NCBI RefSeq assembly: GCF_000285495.1
Contig: NZ_HE610976.1
Span: forward strand, 325,256 to 389,255
Length of the DNA: 64,000 nucleotides
Direction of reading: 5' to 3'
Source: Oceanobacillus massiliensis str. N'diop
GTDB lineage: Bacteria > Bacillota > Bacilli > Bacillales > Amphibacillaceae
This document shows positions 27,910-39,810 of the stretch, piece by piece (positions within the stretch are counted from its first letter, which is position 1; every line of letters starts with the position of its first letter). Under the pieces are notes generated by a model, which ran no database searches, was not told where the DNA came from, and saw only the letters and a program-made list of their open reading frames with translations. A program made the position numbers and the translations under genes.

Positions 27910-28906
27910 TGGTCAATTCCTCCTTGCTTTTATCCGGAAAGTAAAAATGCCTATGGCAAGTGCATCGCACAAAGTGACCTGGTACGATTTCATGTAAAGC
28001 GGGGTTCTCCTCATGGACGGAATCATCTATCCAAGGTATTCTTGCAGCAAATCGGCAGCCATGACGCGGCAGGTTCTGCAATGCCGGAACAATCCCCTGT
28101 ATGACATGCAGCTTGTCCTGTCCTTCAGCAGGAACCGAGTTCAATAACGACCGTGTATACGGGTGTAAGGGATTCTCAAACAAACGATGCACTTCTGCTA
28201 TCTCTACAATTTGTCCTGCATACATTACCGCCACCCGATCTGCCATCTCTGCCACTACCCCAAGATCATGGGTAATCAGGATAATACCAGCATGGATGTC
28301 ATCCTTCAGCTTTCTGATCAGATCCAGAATCTGAGCCTGGATTGTAACATCGAGCGCTGTTGTGGGCTCATCTGCAATCAATAATTCGGGATTATTTGCT
28401 ATCGCAATAGCTATGACAACCCGTTGTCTCATTCCCCCTGATAATTCATGCGGAAACTGTTCATATACATATTCCGGACGCGGAATTCCAACCATATTCA
28501 AAAGTTCCAAAACCCGTCCCTTGCGCTGTCTTTGAGACATATTTTGCCTATGCAGCACGATAGTCTCTGCAATTTGATCACCAACATGCATCAGCGGATT
28601 TAACGCCGTCAATGGATCTTGGAAAATCATTGCCATATCATCACCGCGCAGTTTATTCATCTTGGACGGAGATAAGCGGGCAATATCGCGATCATTAAGT
28701 AATATTTCCCCTTCAATCTTCGCATGATTATGTAATCCCATTACCGAAAATGCCAGTGCACTTTTCCCCGAGCCCGACTCTCCAACAATCCCGAGTACTT
28801 CATTCTTATTCAATGTCAATGTCACATCATCGACTGCTGCATAGTATTCATCAGCAATCCTGAATGATGTTGATAGGTTTTTGATTTCCAGCAATTCCTT
28901 CCCCAA
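27896..28906 (-). CDS. oppD: Oligopeptide ABC transporter ATP-binding protein (OppD type), TTG start
   Basis: A 336-residue ATPase and the first gene of the second peptide transporter operon. Walker A GESGSGKSA, signature LSGGMRQR and Walker [13 protein letters not shown] are present. The C-terminal region has the cysteine/His-rich peptide-transporter tail (RHGCRFAAR, CTCHRHF). The start is a TTG with AAAGGAGG six bases upstream. Gene order D-F-B-C-A differs from the other importer in this window (A-B-C-D-F), so the two are separate systems rather than recent copies. Confidence 0.92.
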   Translation of the reverse strand: MGKELLEIKNLSTSFRIADEYYAAVDDVTLTLNKNEVLGIVGESGSGKSALAFSVMGLHNHAKIEGEILLNDRDIARLSPSKMNKLRGDDMAMIFQDPLTALNPLMHVGDQIAETIVLHRQNMSQRQRKGRVLELLNMVGIPRPEYVYEQFPHELSGGMRQRVVIAIAIANNPELLIADEPTTALDVTIQAQILDLIRKLKDDIHAGIILITHDLGVVAEMADRVAVMYAGQIVEIAEVHRLFENPLHPYTRSLLNSVPAEGQDKLHVIQGIVPALQNLPRHGCRFAARIPWIDDSVHEENPALHEIVPGHFVRCTCHRHFYFPDKSKEELTNGVT

Positions 28907-29357
28907 ATTAATCCTCCTTTTTTATTTGAAGTCATCACACTGTAATTGGCGTTAATATTTCAAGTATTCACCTAATCAGAAGATTGTGATAATTTCTTAC
29001 AAAAAAATATGCTTTCACTGATTCCTTTAAAAATGGATTAATACTTTTTTCAAACATTATCTTTAAAAAAACCGCTTTCTCAGAGTTTCTCAGCCTTTAC
29101 TAACGAGGTACTCTATCTTTAAAGAAAACGAAATTATTTTTTCAATTATATGTTATATTATTTTAAAAAGCAACAATTTTCAGTTAAAAAGTTTTTACCA
29201 ATTTTTAAATTTGTCGTAAAATCTAATTTGAAGCTCTAGAGAATTAACCCCCAATTAATGGCCTTCTACTAAATTTCGACTGTTTTAGCAAGGTCTAATT
29301 TCAGCACTTTTCATGGTACTGATTTAGCCTTTGGAATTAGGAATCAGAAAGATAGCT
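28907..29357. other. Upstream region of the opp operon
   Basis: An AT-rich gene-free stretch. It holds the probable opp promoter and CodY-like box at about 29145-29189 and a leader of about 230 bases. I saw no strong structure in the leader. Confidence 0.5.
29145..29189 (-). promoter_or_regulatory. Probable opp operon promoter with CodY-like box
   Basis: A perfect -10 TATAAT (29145-29150) and a weak -35 TTGCTT (29168-29173) are 17 bases apart on the minus strand. Just upstream, 29175-29189 matches the CodY consensus AATTTTCWGAAAATT at 11 of 15 positions. Peptide transporters are common CodY targets, so control by branched-chain amino acids is plausible. Confidence 0.45.
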
Positions 29358-29388
29358 AAAAAACCTCCCAATCTTATATTGGGAGGTT
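29358..29388 (-). terminator. Terminator of the ilv-leu operon
   Basis: A perfect stem AACCTCCCAAT/ATTGGGAGGTT with a five-base loop, followed by T6 on the minus strand. It begins eight bases after the ilvA stop codon. Confidence 0.92.
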
Positions 29389-29395
29389 ACGTCTC

Positions 29396-30412
29396 TTATA
29401 GAGCTATAGAAGCTTTTGGTTTCATATGGTTTATTTGTTCAGCAAGCTGCTGAATATTGGACATGGTTCCAATATCCAGATTTCCACCACTGACAATGAC
29501 ACCGCAATGTCTTGATTTTATCTTATCATTATGGGTAAATAAGGCGGCCAGTGCTGCGGCTCCGGCACCCTCCATCAATGTCTTGTTCCGCTCCAGCATA
29601 TAAACGATGGCTGAAGCAATTTCCTTATCATTCACCGTGACAATATCATCTACATAGTCCTTTATAATCGGAAAGGTTAATTTCCCAGGCTCCTTTACGG
29701 CAATTCCCTCTGCAATCGTGGATACCTTAGACAGGTTTTGAATCGTATCCGTATGGTAGCTATCATATATGGCAGGGGCTCCTTCTGCCTGCACACCAAT
29801 GATTTTAATGTTTCTGTTGATATGTTTGGCCGCAACAGCAATACCGCTAATGAGCCCGCCCCCACCGATAGGAACGAGTATCGTATCTATCCGGTCCTCT
29901 TGGCGCAGCAGTTCAAAAGCGATCGTTCCTTGACCGGCCATAATATCATAATCATCAAATGGATGTACGTAGACTGCTCCAGATAACGATTGATGCTCTA
30001 ATGATGCATGGTAGGCTTCCTGAAAGCTTTCCCCGGTAAGTACCACCTCTGCACCATAATTACGGGTTGCATTCACTTTCGCAAGCGGGGTCCCTTCCGC
30101 CATAAATATAGTTGCTTTTACGCCCAGTTTCGCTGCGGCATGGGCAACACCCTGTGCATGATTACCTGCTGATGCTGTAATTACGCCTCTTGAAAGCTCT
30201 TCCTTCGATAATTGCATTAGCTTGAAGCTTGCTCCCCTAAATTTAAATGCTCCTGTTTTTTGCTGGTTTTCCATTTTACAATAAACTTGTTTCCCTACTA
30301 TGCTATCCGTCGTATGTGATGTGACGATCGGTGTCCGATGAATAATGGGCGTCAGCTGTTTATATGCATGGTATACCCTTTCACCCGTTAAGCAATCCCC
30401 AAGACAATTCAC
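29396..30412 (-). CDS. ilvA: Threonine dehydratase (IlvA-like) without regulatory domain
   Basis: A 338-residue PLP enzyme that makes 2-oxobutanoate from threonine, the first step to isoleucine. The Schiff-base lysine is Lys57 in KTGAFKFRG. The ASAGNHAQG loop and VPIGGGGLISG phosphate loop follow. It stops after the catalytic domain: the ACT-like regulatory part of Bacillus IlvA (about 420 residues) is absent, and the terminator follows at once, so no remnant exists. It is the last gene of the ilv-leu operon, which argues for a biosynthetic role without the usual isoleucine feedback. The start is a GTG with AAAGGAGA almost touching it, an unusually short spacing; no other in-frame start fits. 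Confidence 0.85.
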   Translation of the reverse strand: MNCLGDCLTGERVYHAYKQLTPIIHRTPIVTSHTTDSIVGKQVYCKMENQQKTGAFKFRGASFKLMQLSKEELSRGVITASAGNHAQGVAHAAAKLGVKATIFMAEGTPLAKVNATRNYGAEVVLTGESFQEAYHASLEHQSLSGAVYVHPFDDYDIMAGQGTIAFELLRQEDRIDTILVPIGGGGLISGIAVAAKHINRNIKIIGVQAEGAPAIYDSYHTDTIQNLSKVSTIAEGIAVKEPGKLTFPIIKDYVDDIVTVNDKEIASAIVYMLERNKTLMEGAGAAALAALFTHNDKIKSRHCGVIVSGGNLDIGTMSNIQQLAEQINHMKPKASIAL

Positions 30413-30433
30413 TCTCCTTTAAAGCAATAAAAA

Positions 30434-31017
30434 CTAATTTCTGCTATTTTCATATTCCAATATTTTATCTTCCTGCAACAGTGTCAATGCAATATCATCC
30501 CAGCCATTCAATAGCTTTTCCTTATGATATTCTGGTATATTAAAGTCAATTACCTTTCCTTCATCATCTGTTATCTGCTGGTGTTTTAAATCGACCCATA
30601 GGACAAATATTGTATCTTTCGCCTTTTGCATCCATTCATTAATTTGGCTTTCTTCCATTTTAATAGGAACGATGCCATTTTTTAATGCATTATTATAGAA
30701 GATATCGGCAAAACTCGGTGCAATTACCACTTTAAATCCGAAGTCAGATAATGCCCAGGGAGCATGTTCCCTGGAAGAGCCGCAGCCGAAATTCTCACCT
30801 GCTAACAGGATTGAGGCATTTTGATATTTTGGCTGATTTAGCGGAAATTCTTCCTTTAGTTTTCCGTCATTATCAAAACGCCAATTAAAAAAAGAAACTG
30901 TCCAAAGCCGGTACGCTCAATCCGTTTTAAAAATTGCTTTGGTATAATTTGGTCTGTATCGACATTTGTCCGGTCCAATGGATAGACGAGACCTTTGTGT
31001 TCTTGAATTGCCTCCAT
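30434..31017 (-). pseudogene. leuD: leuD, isopropylmalate isomerase small subunit, interrupted by a one-base frameshift
   Basis: LeuD joins LeuC to isomerise isopropylmalate in leucine synthesis. The reading starts normally at 31017 (GGGAGG upstream; [20 protein letters not shown], then [20 protein letters not shown]). It then leaves frame at a run of seven T on the coding strand (A7 at 30887-30893). One more T gives the expected [14 protein letters not shown] and restores the rest of the protein (LLAGENFGCGSSREHAPWAL, then the 98-residue tail). With that base the product is 194 residues, the normal length. Everything else is intact. So this is an assembly error, a fresh mutation, or a site read through by slippage. 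Confidence 0.9.
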
Positions 31018-31030
31018 ATGACCTGCCTCC

Positions 31031-32437
31031 CTAGTTTAATACTCCTGCAAATTTACGTACATCAACGAAATGGCCTTCAATAGCTGCTGCTGCTGCCATC
31101 TCCGGACTTACGAGATGTGTTCGTGCCCCATTTCCCTGCCTTCCTTCAAAATTCCGGTTGGACGTTGAAGCACAGCGCCCGCCTGGAGGAACGATGTCAT
31201 CATTCATCCCCAAGCACATACTGCATCCGGAATCCCGCCATTCGAATCCCGCTTCCATAAACACCTTATCCAATCCTTCCTCCTCAGCCTGAAGCTTTAC
31301 ACTGAATGAACCTGGAACGACAATCGCTTTTACATTTTCCTTTACTTTTCTGCCTTGAATGATAGAAGCTGCTTTTTGCAAATCGCTTAATCTTGAATTG
31401 GTACATGAACCAATGAATACATGATCTATTTCAATAGAAGTAATTGGCTGATTTTCTTTCAGCCCCATGTAGTCAAGTGCGTGTTTGATATCTTCCATAT
31501 GTTCCGCATCTGCCAGGTTAGGAGTAGTTCCTCCCACAGGCACACACATGCCAGGATTTGTTCCCCATGTGACCTGGGGCTCAATCTCATCAGCAAGGAT
31601 GACGACAGTTCGGTCGTAAACTGCACCTTCATCCGTTGCCAGCTCCAGCCATTCAGCAGTGGCGTTAGTAAAATCTTCTCCGCTTGGAACATATTCTCTG
31701 CCTTCCAAATAGTCGATAGTGGTCTGGTCAGGACTGATCAATCCTGCCCTTGCCCCGGCCTCAATCGACATATTGCAAATCGTCATACGGCCTTCCATGG
31801 GCAGGTTTTGGATTGCCTCACCTGTATATTCCATGACATATCCTGTACCGAAACGAACACCGAATTTCCCAATAATCGCCAGTATCAGATCTTTCGCTGT
31901 CACACCCGGTCCAAGTTTCCCTTCCACTTTAACATTCAGTGTTTTCGGTCTTTCCTGCCAGATTGTCTGGGTTGCCAGAACATGTTCCACCTCGCTCGTT
32001 CCAATCCCAAATGCCAATGCACCAAATGCACCGTGTGTTGATGTATGGCTATCACCGCATACAATCGTTTTACCCGGCTGCGTCAATCCGAGCTGCGGCC
32101 CAATCACATGCACAATCCCCTGATCCGGGTGGAACATATCGGCAAGCTTAATGCCGAAATCCTGACAATTTTTCCTTAATGTCTCCATTTGCTTTTTGGA
32201 AATTTCATCTTTAATAACTTGCCTGTTTTTTGTTGGAACATTATGATCCATTGTGGCATAGGTCAAATCCGGGCGTCTTACCTTCCTGTTTGCGAGCCGC
32301 AGCCCTTCAAATGCTTGCGGAGATGTCACTTCATGAACCAGGTGCTGATCAATATACAGTAAATCAGGCTTCCCCTTTTCCTCATGTACCACATGCCTAT
32401 TCCAAATTTTCTCGATAATGGTTTCCGGTTTCCCCAT
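31031..32437 (-). CDS. leuC: 3-Isopropylmalate dehydratase large subunit
   Basis: A 468-residue aconitase-family protein that with LeuD converts 2-isopropylmalate to 3-isopropylmalate. The three cysteines that hold the 4Fe-4S cluster are visible: one in [10 protein letters not shown] and two in [11 protein letters not shown]. Other signatures are DHNVPT and [25 protein letters not shown] precedes the ATG. It lies 16 bases after leuB and 13 bases before leuD, so it is part of one operon. Its activity depends on LeuD, which is frameshifted here. Confidence 0.97.
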   Translation of the reverse strand: MGKPETIIEKIWNRHVVHEEKGKPDLLYIDQHLVHEVTSPQAFEGLRLANRKVRRPDLTYATMDHNVPTKNRQVIKDEISKKQMETLRKNCQDFGIKLADMFHPDQGIVHVIGPQLGLTQPGKTIVCGDSHTSTHGAFGALAFGIGTSEVEHVLATQTIWQERPKTLNVKVEGKLGPGVTAKDLILAIIGKFGVRFGTGYVMEYTGEAIQNLPMEGRMTICNMSIEAGARAGLISPDQTTIDYLEGREYVPSGEDFTNATAEWLELATDEGAVYDRTVVILADEIEPQVTWGTNPGMCVPVGGTTPNLADAEHMEDIKHALDYMGLKENQPITSIEIDHVFIGSCTNSRLSDLQKAASIIQGRKVKENVKAIVVPGSFSVKLQAEEEGLDKVFMEAGFEWRDSGCSMCLGMNDDIVPPGGRCASTSNRNFEGRQGNGARTHLVSPEMAAAAAIEGHFVDVRKFAGVLN

Positions 32438-32453
32438 CTTTTCACCTCACGAT

Positions 32454-33560
32454 TTAGACATACATATTACAAATAGAATCTGAAATACCCTTCGTGGTTA
32501 AATTCTCCAATACAATTTCTGTGATTTTTTTCGTACCGACTTGGGTACCCTCTCTGATCTTCAAGTCTGGTGTGTGAAAGCCCTGTTCCAGGCATTCATC
32601 TACCGATCTTTCTATTTCAGCTGCTTCTTCCTCCAAACCAAATGAATAACGTAGCATTAGTGCAGCAGATAGGATCATCCCCAGTGGGTTTGCAATACCT
32701 TTTGCTGCAATATCTGGAGCAGAGCCATGTACAGGTTCATACAGCCCTACACCATCTGAACGAATACTTGCTGAAGGAAGCATTCCCAATGACCCGGTCA
32801 GCACGGATGCTTCATCGCTTAAAATATCACCAAACAGATTCTCTGTTACAATGACATCAAATTGGTTTGGCTGCGTAATTAATTTCATCGCCGCAGCATC
32901 TACCAGAAGATGTTCTACCTTTACATCCTGATAATCCTTGGCTTTTTCTTCTACTATTTCACGCCACATCCGGCTCGATTCCAGGACATTGGCTTTATCG
33001 ACTGAAGTAAGATGCTTTTTACGGATTCTGGCGGTTTCAAATCCCTTTTCTATAATGCGTTCCATTTCAGATCTCCGATAATAAAGTGTATCGACTACAG
33101 CATTTCCATTTTCCCTTCGCTCACTCGGCTGGCCAAAATAAAGCCCGCCTGTCAATTCACGGACAATCATAATATCACTGTCTTTTACTATTTCTTCCTT
33201 TAAAGGAGATGCATGGATCAAGGCTGCAAATTCCTTAACAGGACGTAAATTGGCAAAAAGTCCGAGTGATTTACGAATGCCCAGCAGTCCCTTTTCCGGC
33301 CTTAGGTGGGCTGGAACGGTATCCCATTCGGGACCTCCGACTGCACCAAGCAAAACAGCATCCGCCTCTTGACATGCATGAATCGTTTCTTCAGGTAATG
33401 GCACACCATAATGATCAATAGCATCTCCACCAATTGCGTGTTCATGGAAAGTAAACTTATGGCCGTATTCAGATGCTATAGTTGTTAAAACAAGTCTTGC
33501 AGATTCCATAATTTCCCTTCCAATTCCATCGCCTGGAAGTAGAATGATTTGCTTATCCAT
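32454..33560 (-). CDS. leuB: 3-Isopropylmalate dehydrogenase
   Basis: A 368-residue NAD-dependent enzyme that oxidises and decarboxylates 3-isopropylmalate. The N-terminal LLPGDGIGREIM, the central RELTGGLYFGQPSER and the metal/NAD site with ENLFGDILSDEASVLTGSLGMLPSAS are all present. I start at the ATG at 33560, because the protein family begins just before LLPGDGIG and GGAGGG lies upstream. The longer frame to 33653 only overlaps leuA. The spacing of 11 bases is slightly long. Confidence 0.96.
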   Translation of the reverse strand: MDKQIILLPGDGIGREIMESARLVLTTIASEYGHKFTFHEHAIGGDAIDHYGVPLPEETIHACQEADAVLLGAVGGPEWDTVPAHLRPEKGLLGIRKSLGLFANLRPVKEFAALIHASPLKEEIVKDSDIMIVRELTGGLYFGQPSERRENGNAVVDTLYYRRSEMERIIEKGFETARIRKKHLTSVDKANVLESSRMWREIVEEKAKDYQDVKVEHLLVDAAAMKLITQPNQFDVIVTENLFGDILSDEASVLTGSLGMLPSASIRSDGVGLYEPVHGSAPDIAAKGIANPLGMILSAALMLRYSFGLEEEAAEIERSVDECLEQGFHTPDLKIREGTQVGTKKITEIVLENLTTKGISDSICNMYV

Positions 33561-33649
33561 AGCCGGAGTCCCTCCAATGTTTTTCTCATCTAGTCTTGCC
33601 ATCAACAAGCCTTGGCATATTCTTGCTGCTGAAAAGGCTTTTGATTTTA

Positions 33650-36218
<2,569 letters not shown>

Positions 36219-36245
36219 TTAAAATCTTCCTCTCCATTTTGTTTT

Positions 36246-36764
36246 TTAGTTGATCATTGTATTTATCTCAGATACCTGTTCCGGCTGCTGTCCCCTGAGG
36301 AATGCTGTAACACCGGTTTTGGTCAGTTCCTTAATTCCATATGGCCGAAGGAGGGCAATCATCGCATCGACCTTATCGGGACGGCCCGTCACCTGTATCG
36401 TCATACTATCTTTGCTTACGTCAATAACGGAAGCGCGAAAAGGTGTAATGATACCTTGTATTTCTGCGCGAGTGTGGCCGGTTCCAACTACCTTAATTAA
36501 GGCGAGCTCCCTTGCTACCATTGCTTTGTCTGTGATATCAGATACCTTCAGTACATCAATTTGCTTGTTCAGCTGCTTCGTCAATTGCTCCAATTTCTGA
36601 CTATCGCTGATTTCCACAACAAATGTCATCTTAGAAATACCTTCTGTCTCAGAAGCGCCAACCGAAATACTGTCAATATTGAATTGCCGTTTATGAAGCA
36701 TCCCCGTAATCCGGTTCAGCACTCCCCCGCGATCTTGAACTGTAGCCGTTATGATTCGTTTCAT
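36246..36764 (-). CDS. ilvN: Acetolactate synthase small (regulatory) subunit
   Basis: A 172-residue regulatory subunit with an N-terminal ACT domain ([18 protein letters not shown] and the following 60 residues) and a C-terminal domain. It activates IlvB and gives valine/leucine feedback. It overlaps the ilvB stop by four bases (ATGA), so translation is coupled. Also called ilvH in Bacillus. Confidence 0.96.
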   Translation of the reverse strand: MKRIITATVQDRGGVLNRITGMLHKRQFNIDSISVGASETEGISKMTFVVEISDSQKLEQLTKQLNKQIDVLKVSDITDKAMVARELALIKVVGTGHTRAEIQGIITPFRASVIDVSKDSMTIQVTGRPDKVDAMIALLRPYGIKELTKTGVTAFLRGQQPEQVSEINTMIN

Positions 36765-38482
36765 TTCTTCACCCCTACCATTTCATGAATCCCCTTCCCT
36801 GGTGCAATCATTGGCAGGACGGATGTTAACCTTACTACCCGAAAATCGGCTACAACTGGTCCGTCATAAGCGAAAATTTCTTCCAGTGTCTTCCTGACAT
36901 CTGCCTCTTGATCCACCTTGACTCCGCGCACACCATAGCTTTCTGCCAATTTAACGAAATCGGGATTGTCGGAAAATAACGATTCTGAATATCGCTCTTC
37001 ATAAAAACTTTCCTGCCACTGTCTAACCATCCCGAGTGCTTCGTTATTGACAATGATCACTTTCACCGGAAGATTTCTTGCTTTGACAACGGATAATTCC
37101 TGTAGAGTCATCTGAAAACCGCCATCTCCGACAAGCGCGATCACCAGATCATCCGGTCTTCCAAGCTGTGCTCCAACTGCTGCCGGAAAGCCGAAGCCCA
37201 TTGTTCCAAGTCCGCCTGATGTGACCCAATTATTCGGCTTATCAAATGTGTAAAACTGTGCTGCCCACATTTGATGCTGACCAACATCAGTAGTTACGAC
37301 TGCTTCCCCTCTTGATATGTTATAAATCTGCTCAATGAGCCATTGGGGAGATATTGGGCTCTCATTCCGCTGATACCACAATGGAAAATCCCTTTTATTT
37401 TGCTGCAGCTGCTCCATCCATTCTTCCTTTTCCTGCATTTCTAGTTTTGCATTCAACAGGGCAGCCAGTGCCTTCTTTGCATCTGCAACAACCGGTATAT
37501 GGGTTTGGATATTTTTACCGATTTCCGCCGGATCAATGTCAATATGCGCAACAACAGCATTTGGGGCAAAGTGTTCAATATTTCCTGTCAGCCGATCATC
37601 AAAACGGGCTCCGATATTCAGTAACAGATCACATTCATAAATTGCCATGTTCGCTGCATATGTCCCATGCATTCCTGCCATCCCCAGAGAAAGCTCATTG
37701 GATCCCGGGAAACTTCCAAGTCCGAGTAATGTGGTAGTGACAGGCAATTGAAAGGATTCGGCAAACTGCTTCAGTTCTTCCGTTGCATCGGCAAACAATG
37801 TTCCTGCCCCTACTAGGAGCAACGGTTTCTTTGCATTGCTTAAAGCATCTGCAAGTTTAATAATCTGTAAAGGATTCGGATTGATCGTTGGCTGGTATCC
37901 CGGTAAATAAAAGTCATCTTCATAATCATCCAGCGTAATATTTGCAGAGATATTTTTTGGTATATCAATGACAACTGGACCTGGTCGGCCGGTAGTGGCA
38001 ATATGGAATGCCTCCTTTACAATTCGCGGCAAATCCCCAATCTCGCTCACCTGGTAGTTATACTTCGTAATTGGAGTCGTTATCCCCATCACATCGGCTT
38101 CCTGAAAAGCATCTGTGCCAATTACATTTTTAGCCACCTGACCGGTAAAGATGACGAGTGGCAATGAATCCATCATCGCATCGGTAATTCCAGTGACCAG
38201 GTTCGTTGCACCAGGACCTGATGTAGCGATAACTACTCCCGGCTTGCCAGTAACACGTGCATATCCTTCCGCTGCATGAATGGATCCCTGTTCGTGTCTG
38301 GAAAGTATGTGTTCAAAAGGGGTCTCATTTCGATACAGTGCATCATAGATTGGCAATACTGCCCCGCCCGGATAACCGAATACGGTGTCCACTTCAGCTT
38401 CAATCAGCGTTTTAATCAATAGATCGGCACCAGTTATCAAATTTTGTTTCAGTTCCATTTCATGACTAGCATCTACCTTCAC
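36761..38482 (-). CDS. ilvB: Acetolactate synthase large (catalytic) subunit
   Basis: A 573-residue thiamine diphosphate enzyme that makes acetolactate or acetohydroxybutyrate from pyruvate. It has the three TPP-family domains. The catalytic Glu is in [21 protein letters not shown] near residue 62. The TPP motif begins [15 protein letters not shown] and closes with a conserved NN about 28 residues later (IVNN). It is the first gene of an eight-gene operon and is preceded by a T-box leader and promoter. Confidence 0.97.
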   Translation of the reverse strand: MKVDASHEMELKQNLITGADLLIKTLIEAEVDTVFGYPGGAVLPIYDALYRNETPFEHILSRHEQGSIHAAEGYARVTGKPGVVIATSGPGATNLVTGITDAMMDSLPLVIFTGQVAKNVIGTDAFQEADVMGITTPITKYNYQVSEIGDLPRIVKEAFHIATTGRPGPVVIDIPKNISANITLDDYEDDFYLPGYQPTINPNPLQIIKLADALSNAKKPLLLVGAGTLFADATEELKQFAESFQLPVTTTLLGLGSFPGSNELSLGMAGMHGTYAANMAIYECDLLLNIGARFDDRLTGNIEHFAPNAVVAHIDIDPAEIGKNIQTHIPVVADAKKALAALLNAKLEMQEKEEWMEQLQQNKRDFPLWYQRNESPISPQWLIEQIYNISRGEAVVTTDVGQHQMWAAQFYTFDKPNNWVTSGGLGTMGFGFPAAVGAQLGRPDDLVIALVGDGGFQMTLQELSVVKARNLPVKVIIVNNEALGMVRQWQESFYEERYSESLFSDNPDFVKLAESYGVRGVKVDQEADVRKTLEEIFAYDGPVVADFRVVRLTSVLPMIAPGKGIHEMVGVKK

Positions 38483-38850
38483 AACTGCAACCTCCTTGAA
38501 TCTAAGTTAAAATCAAGCAACATTTTGCCAAAATAAAAAAAGACCCTTCTCTCCCCATAATCTGCATTACATCAGAATTATTGGGGAGAAAAGAATCTTC
38601 TTTTCACGGTACCACCCAGGTTCATAGCATCCTCGCGAATACTACCTTAGCAGGCTGACAACAGTCTGCATGGATAACAGGTACAAAGTAATGCACCCGG
38701 CCAAATCTAGTGAGAGTCACCATCAAAATGCGGCAGCTCCGTTCAAAGCGGCACTCAGAGAAGATGTCGGAACAATATGTACTTCTGGGCTTCCAGCAAC
38801 CCCAGCTCTCTGTTAGTACATGTAACATGTTCCTTTTTTCCCGTCATCGA
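38483..38850 (-). ncRNA. T-box leader of the ilv-leu operon, apparently leucine-specific
   Basis: This untranslated leader senses uncharged tRNA. On the minus strand the conserved T-box GGGTGGTACCGTG lies at 38605-38617, followed by a strong terminator (38535-38602). The upstream part folds into a long stem I. The candidate specifier region reads GTGACTCTCAC (38710-38720), where CTC is a leucine codon, consistent with the operon. When tRNA-Leu is uncharged the T-box pairs with its CCA end and transcription continues. The exact specifier triplet is inferred, not proven. Confidence 0.93.
38535..38602 (-). terminator. Regulated terminator of the T-box leader
   Basis: The stem arms TTCTCCCCAATAATTCTG and CAGATTATGGGGAGAG are followed by TTTTTTT on the minus strand, directly after the T-box. 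Confidence 0.93.
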
Positions 38851-38857
38851 GTTAAAC

Positions 38858-38904
38858 TATATAATTTTGCTTTTTTATAATGTTAAAGTTGTTTTCAGAA
38901 AAAT
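38858..38904 (-). promoter_or_regulatory. ilvB promoter and CodY box
   Basis: The -10 TATATA (38858-38863) and -35 TTAACA (38881-38886) are separated by exactly 17 bases. Just upstream, 38890-38904 matches the CodY consensus AATTTTCWGAAAATT at 12 of 15 positions. This predicts both CodY control by isoleucine/valine/GTP and T-box control by leucyl-tRNA, as known for the Bacillus ilv-leu operon. Confidence 0.75.
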
Positions 38905-39131
38905 ACGTTTAGTTAATCATTTCTGATATTGCGGTCAATCATATAACGTTTTTAGTTATAGAGTCAATAGGCTTTTTGAAGTTTTTTGATAATTCCATTT
39001 AGTCAGATTTTATGAATGCGTTTACATTGCTGTCCTAATAATGATTACGATTATATAAATTTTTCGTAAACAAACGAAAATAAAATGTTTTTTGTTCACA
39101 ATCCGCTTCTCGATCTTCGCTTTGCAATCAT

Positions 39132-39166
39132 AAAAATACAGCTTCAGTTTTATAGACTGAAGCTGC
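39132..39166 (-). terminator. Possible terminator downstream of ilvD and the repeat
   Basis: A perfect 10-bp stem CAGCTTCAGT/ACTGAAGCTG is followed by TATTTTTA on the minus strand. It is the first good terminator after ilvD, about 650 bases on, with the composite repeat in between. Confidence 0.6.
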
Positions 39167-39187
39167 ATTAAAACTAGGTTGCTTTCT

Positions 39188-39600
39188 CAAATATTTATAG
39201 AGATAGCGTGGTCAATCTCACTCCAGAAATACACTTCGCTTTCCCCGGGCTCGCGCTAAGCCAGGGTACTACTTGCGTTTACTTCTGTGCTCCCTTGCAC
39301 CGAGGAACCCTGCTCCGAAGAGAAACTGGCAGACGCAGGTGCATCTAGTGGGGTCTTAGCGTCTTCGCTTTCCCGCTGGAGTCTCCATGTATTTCCTCCG
39401 TTGTGATTTGGCTTCTGAATCAAATTGCTGATATTCAATTATTAAGCTTATTGATTGGAGCGCAGGGCAGTCGACTCCAGCGGGAATAGCAACAGCTGAA
39501 GATCCCACAGGAAGTGGGTTTCTTCCGAGGAAGCTGAAGCGGTGCCCGCGGAAAGCGACTGCCCGGAGCGGAAATCGGCCGAAGCAAGTTATCGGGTTTA
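39188..39600 (-). repeat. Composite GC-rich intergenic repeat, copy C (inverted)
   Basis: The same two modules as in copies A and D, but in the opposite orientation. The first unit (about 39220-39400) begins with the complement of the GTGTATTTCCGGAG end, including the complement of CTAAGACCCCACTAGATGC. The second (about 39455-39590) ends GGAGCGGAAATCGGCC. The AT-rich linker between them, around GCTTATTGATTGGAGCG, is also shared. No gene is present. Confidence 0.85.
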
Positions 39601-39659
39601 CTAACTGCCTTCTTTATTGAATAAATTCATAAATAATTTTAGACGGCTGATAGAAACCA

Positions 39660-39808
39660 GGGAAGTACAGCAAGAAAAGCAACAGCTAAAGACCCCATAG
39701 GAAGCGGGTTTCTTCCGAGGAAGCTGAAGCGGTGCCCGCGGAAATCGGTTATTGCTGTTACATCGCAGATTAACAAGTGCGATGTAACAGCAATAACGTA
39801 AAGAGCCC
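39660..39808 (-). repeat. Truncated composite repeat copy ending in a perfect 20-bp inverted repeat
   Basis: A partial unit (39675-39747) of the module beginning GGCCGATTTCCGC is followed by a perfect inverted repeat, GTTATTGCTGTTACATCGCA at 39748-39767 and its complement at 39778-39797, with a 10-base loop. After it comes GTAAAGAGCCCA, close to the CTTACGAAAAGAGCC end of copies A and D. It lies directly behind the ilvD stop codon but has no T-run, so it is not a standard terminator. Confidence 0.75.
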
Positions 39809-39810
39809 AT

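Noticed and set aside
28907-29140. Riboswitch in the opp leader
   Set aside because: No conserved riboswitch core or convincing terminator structure is visible.
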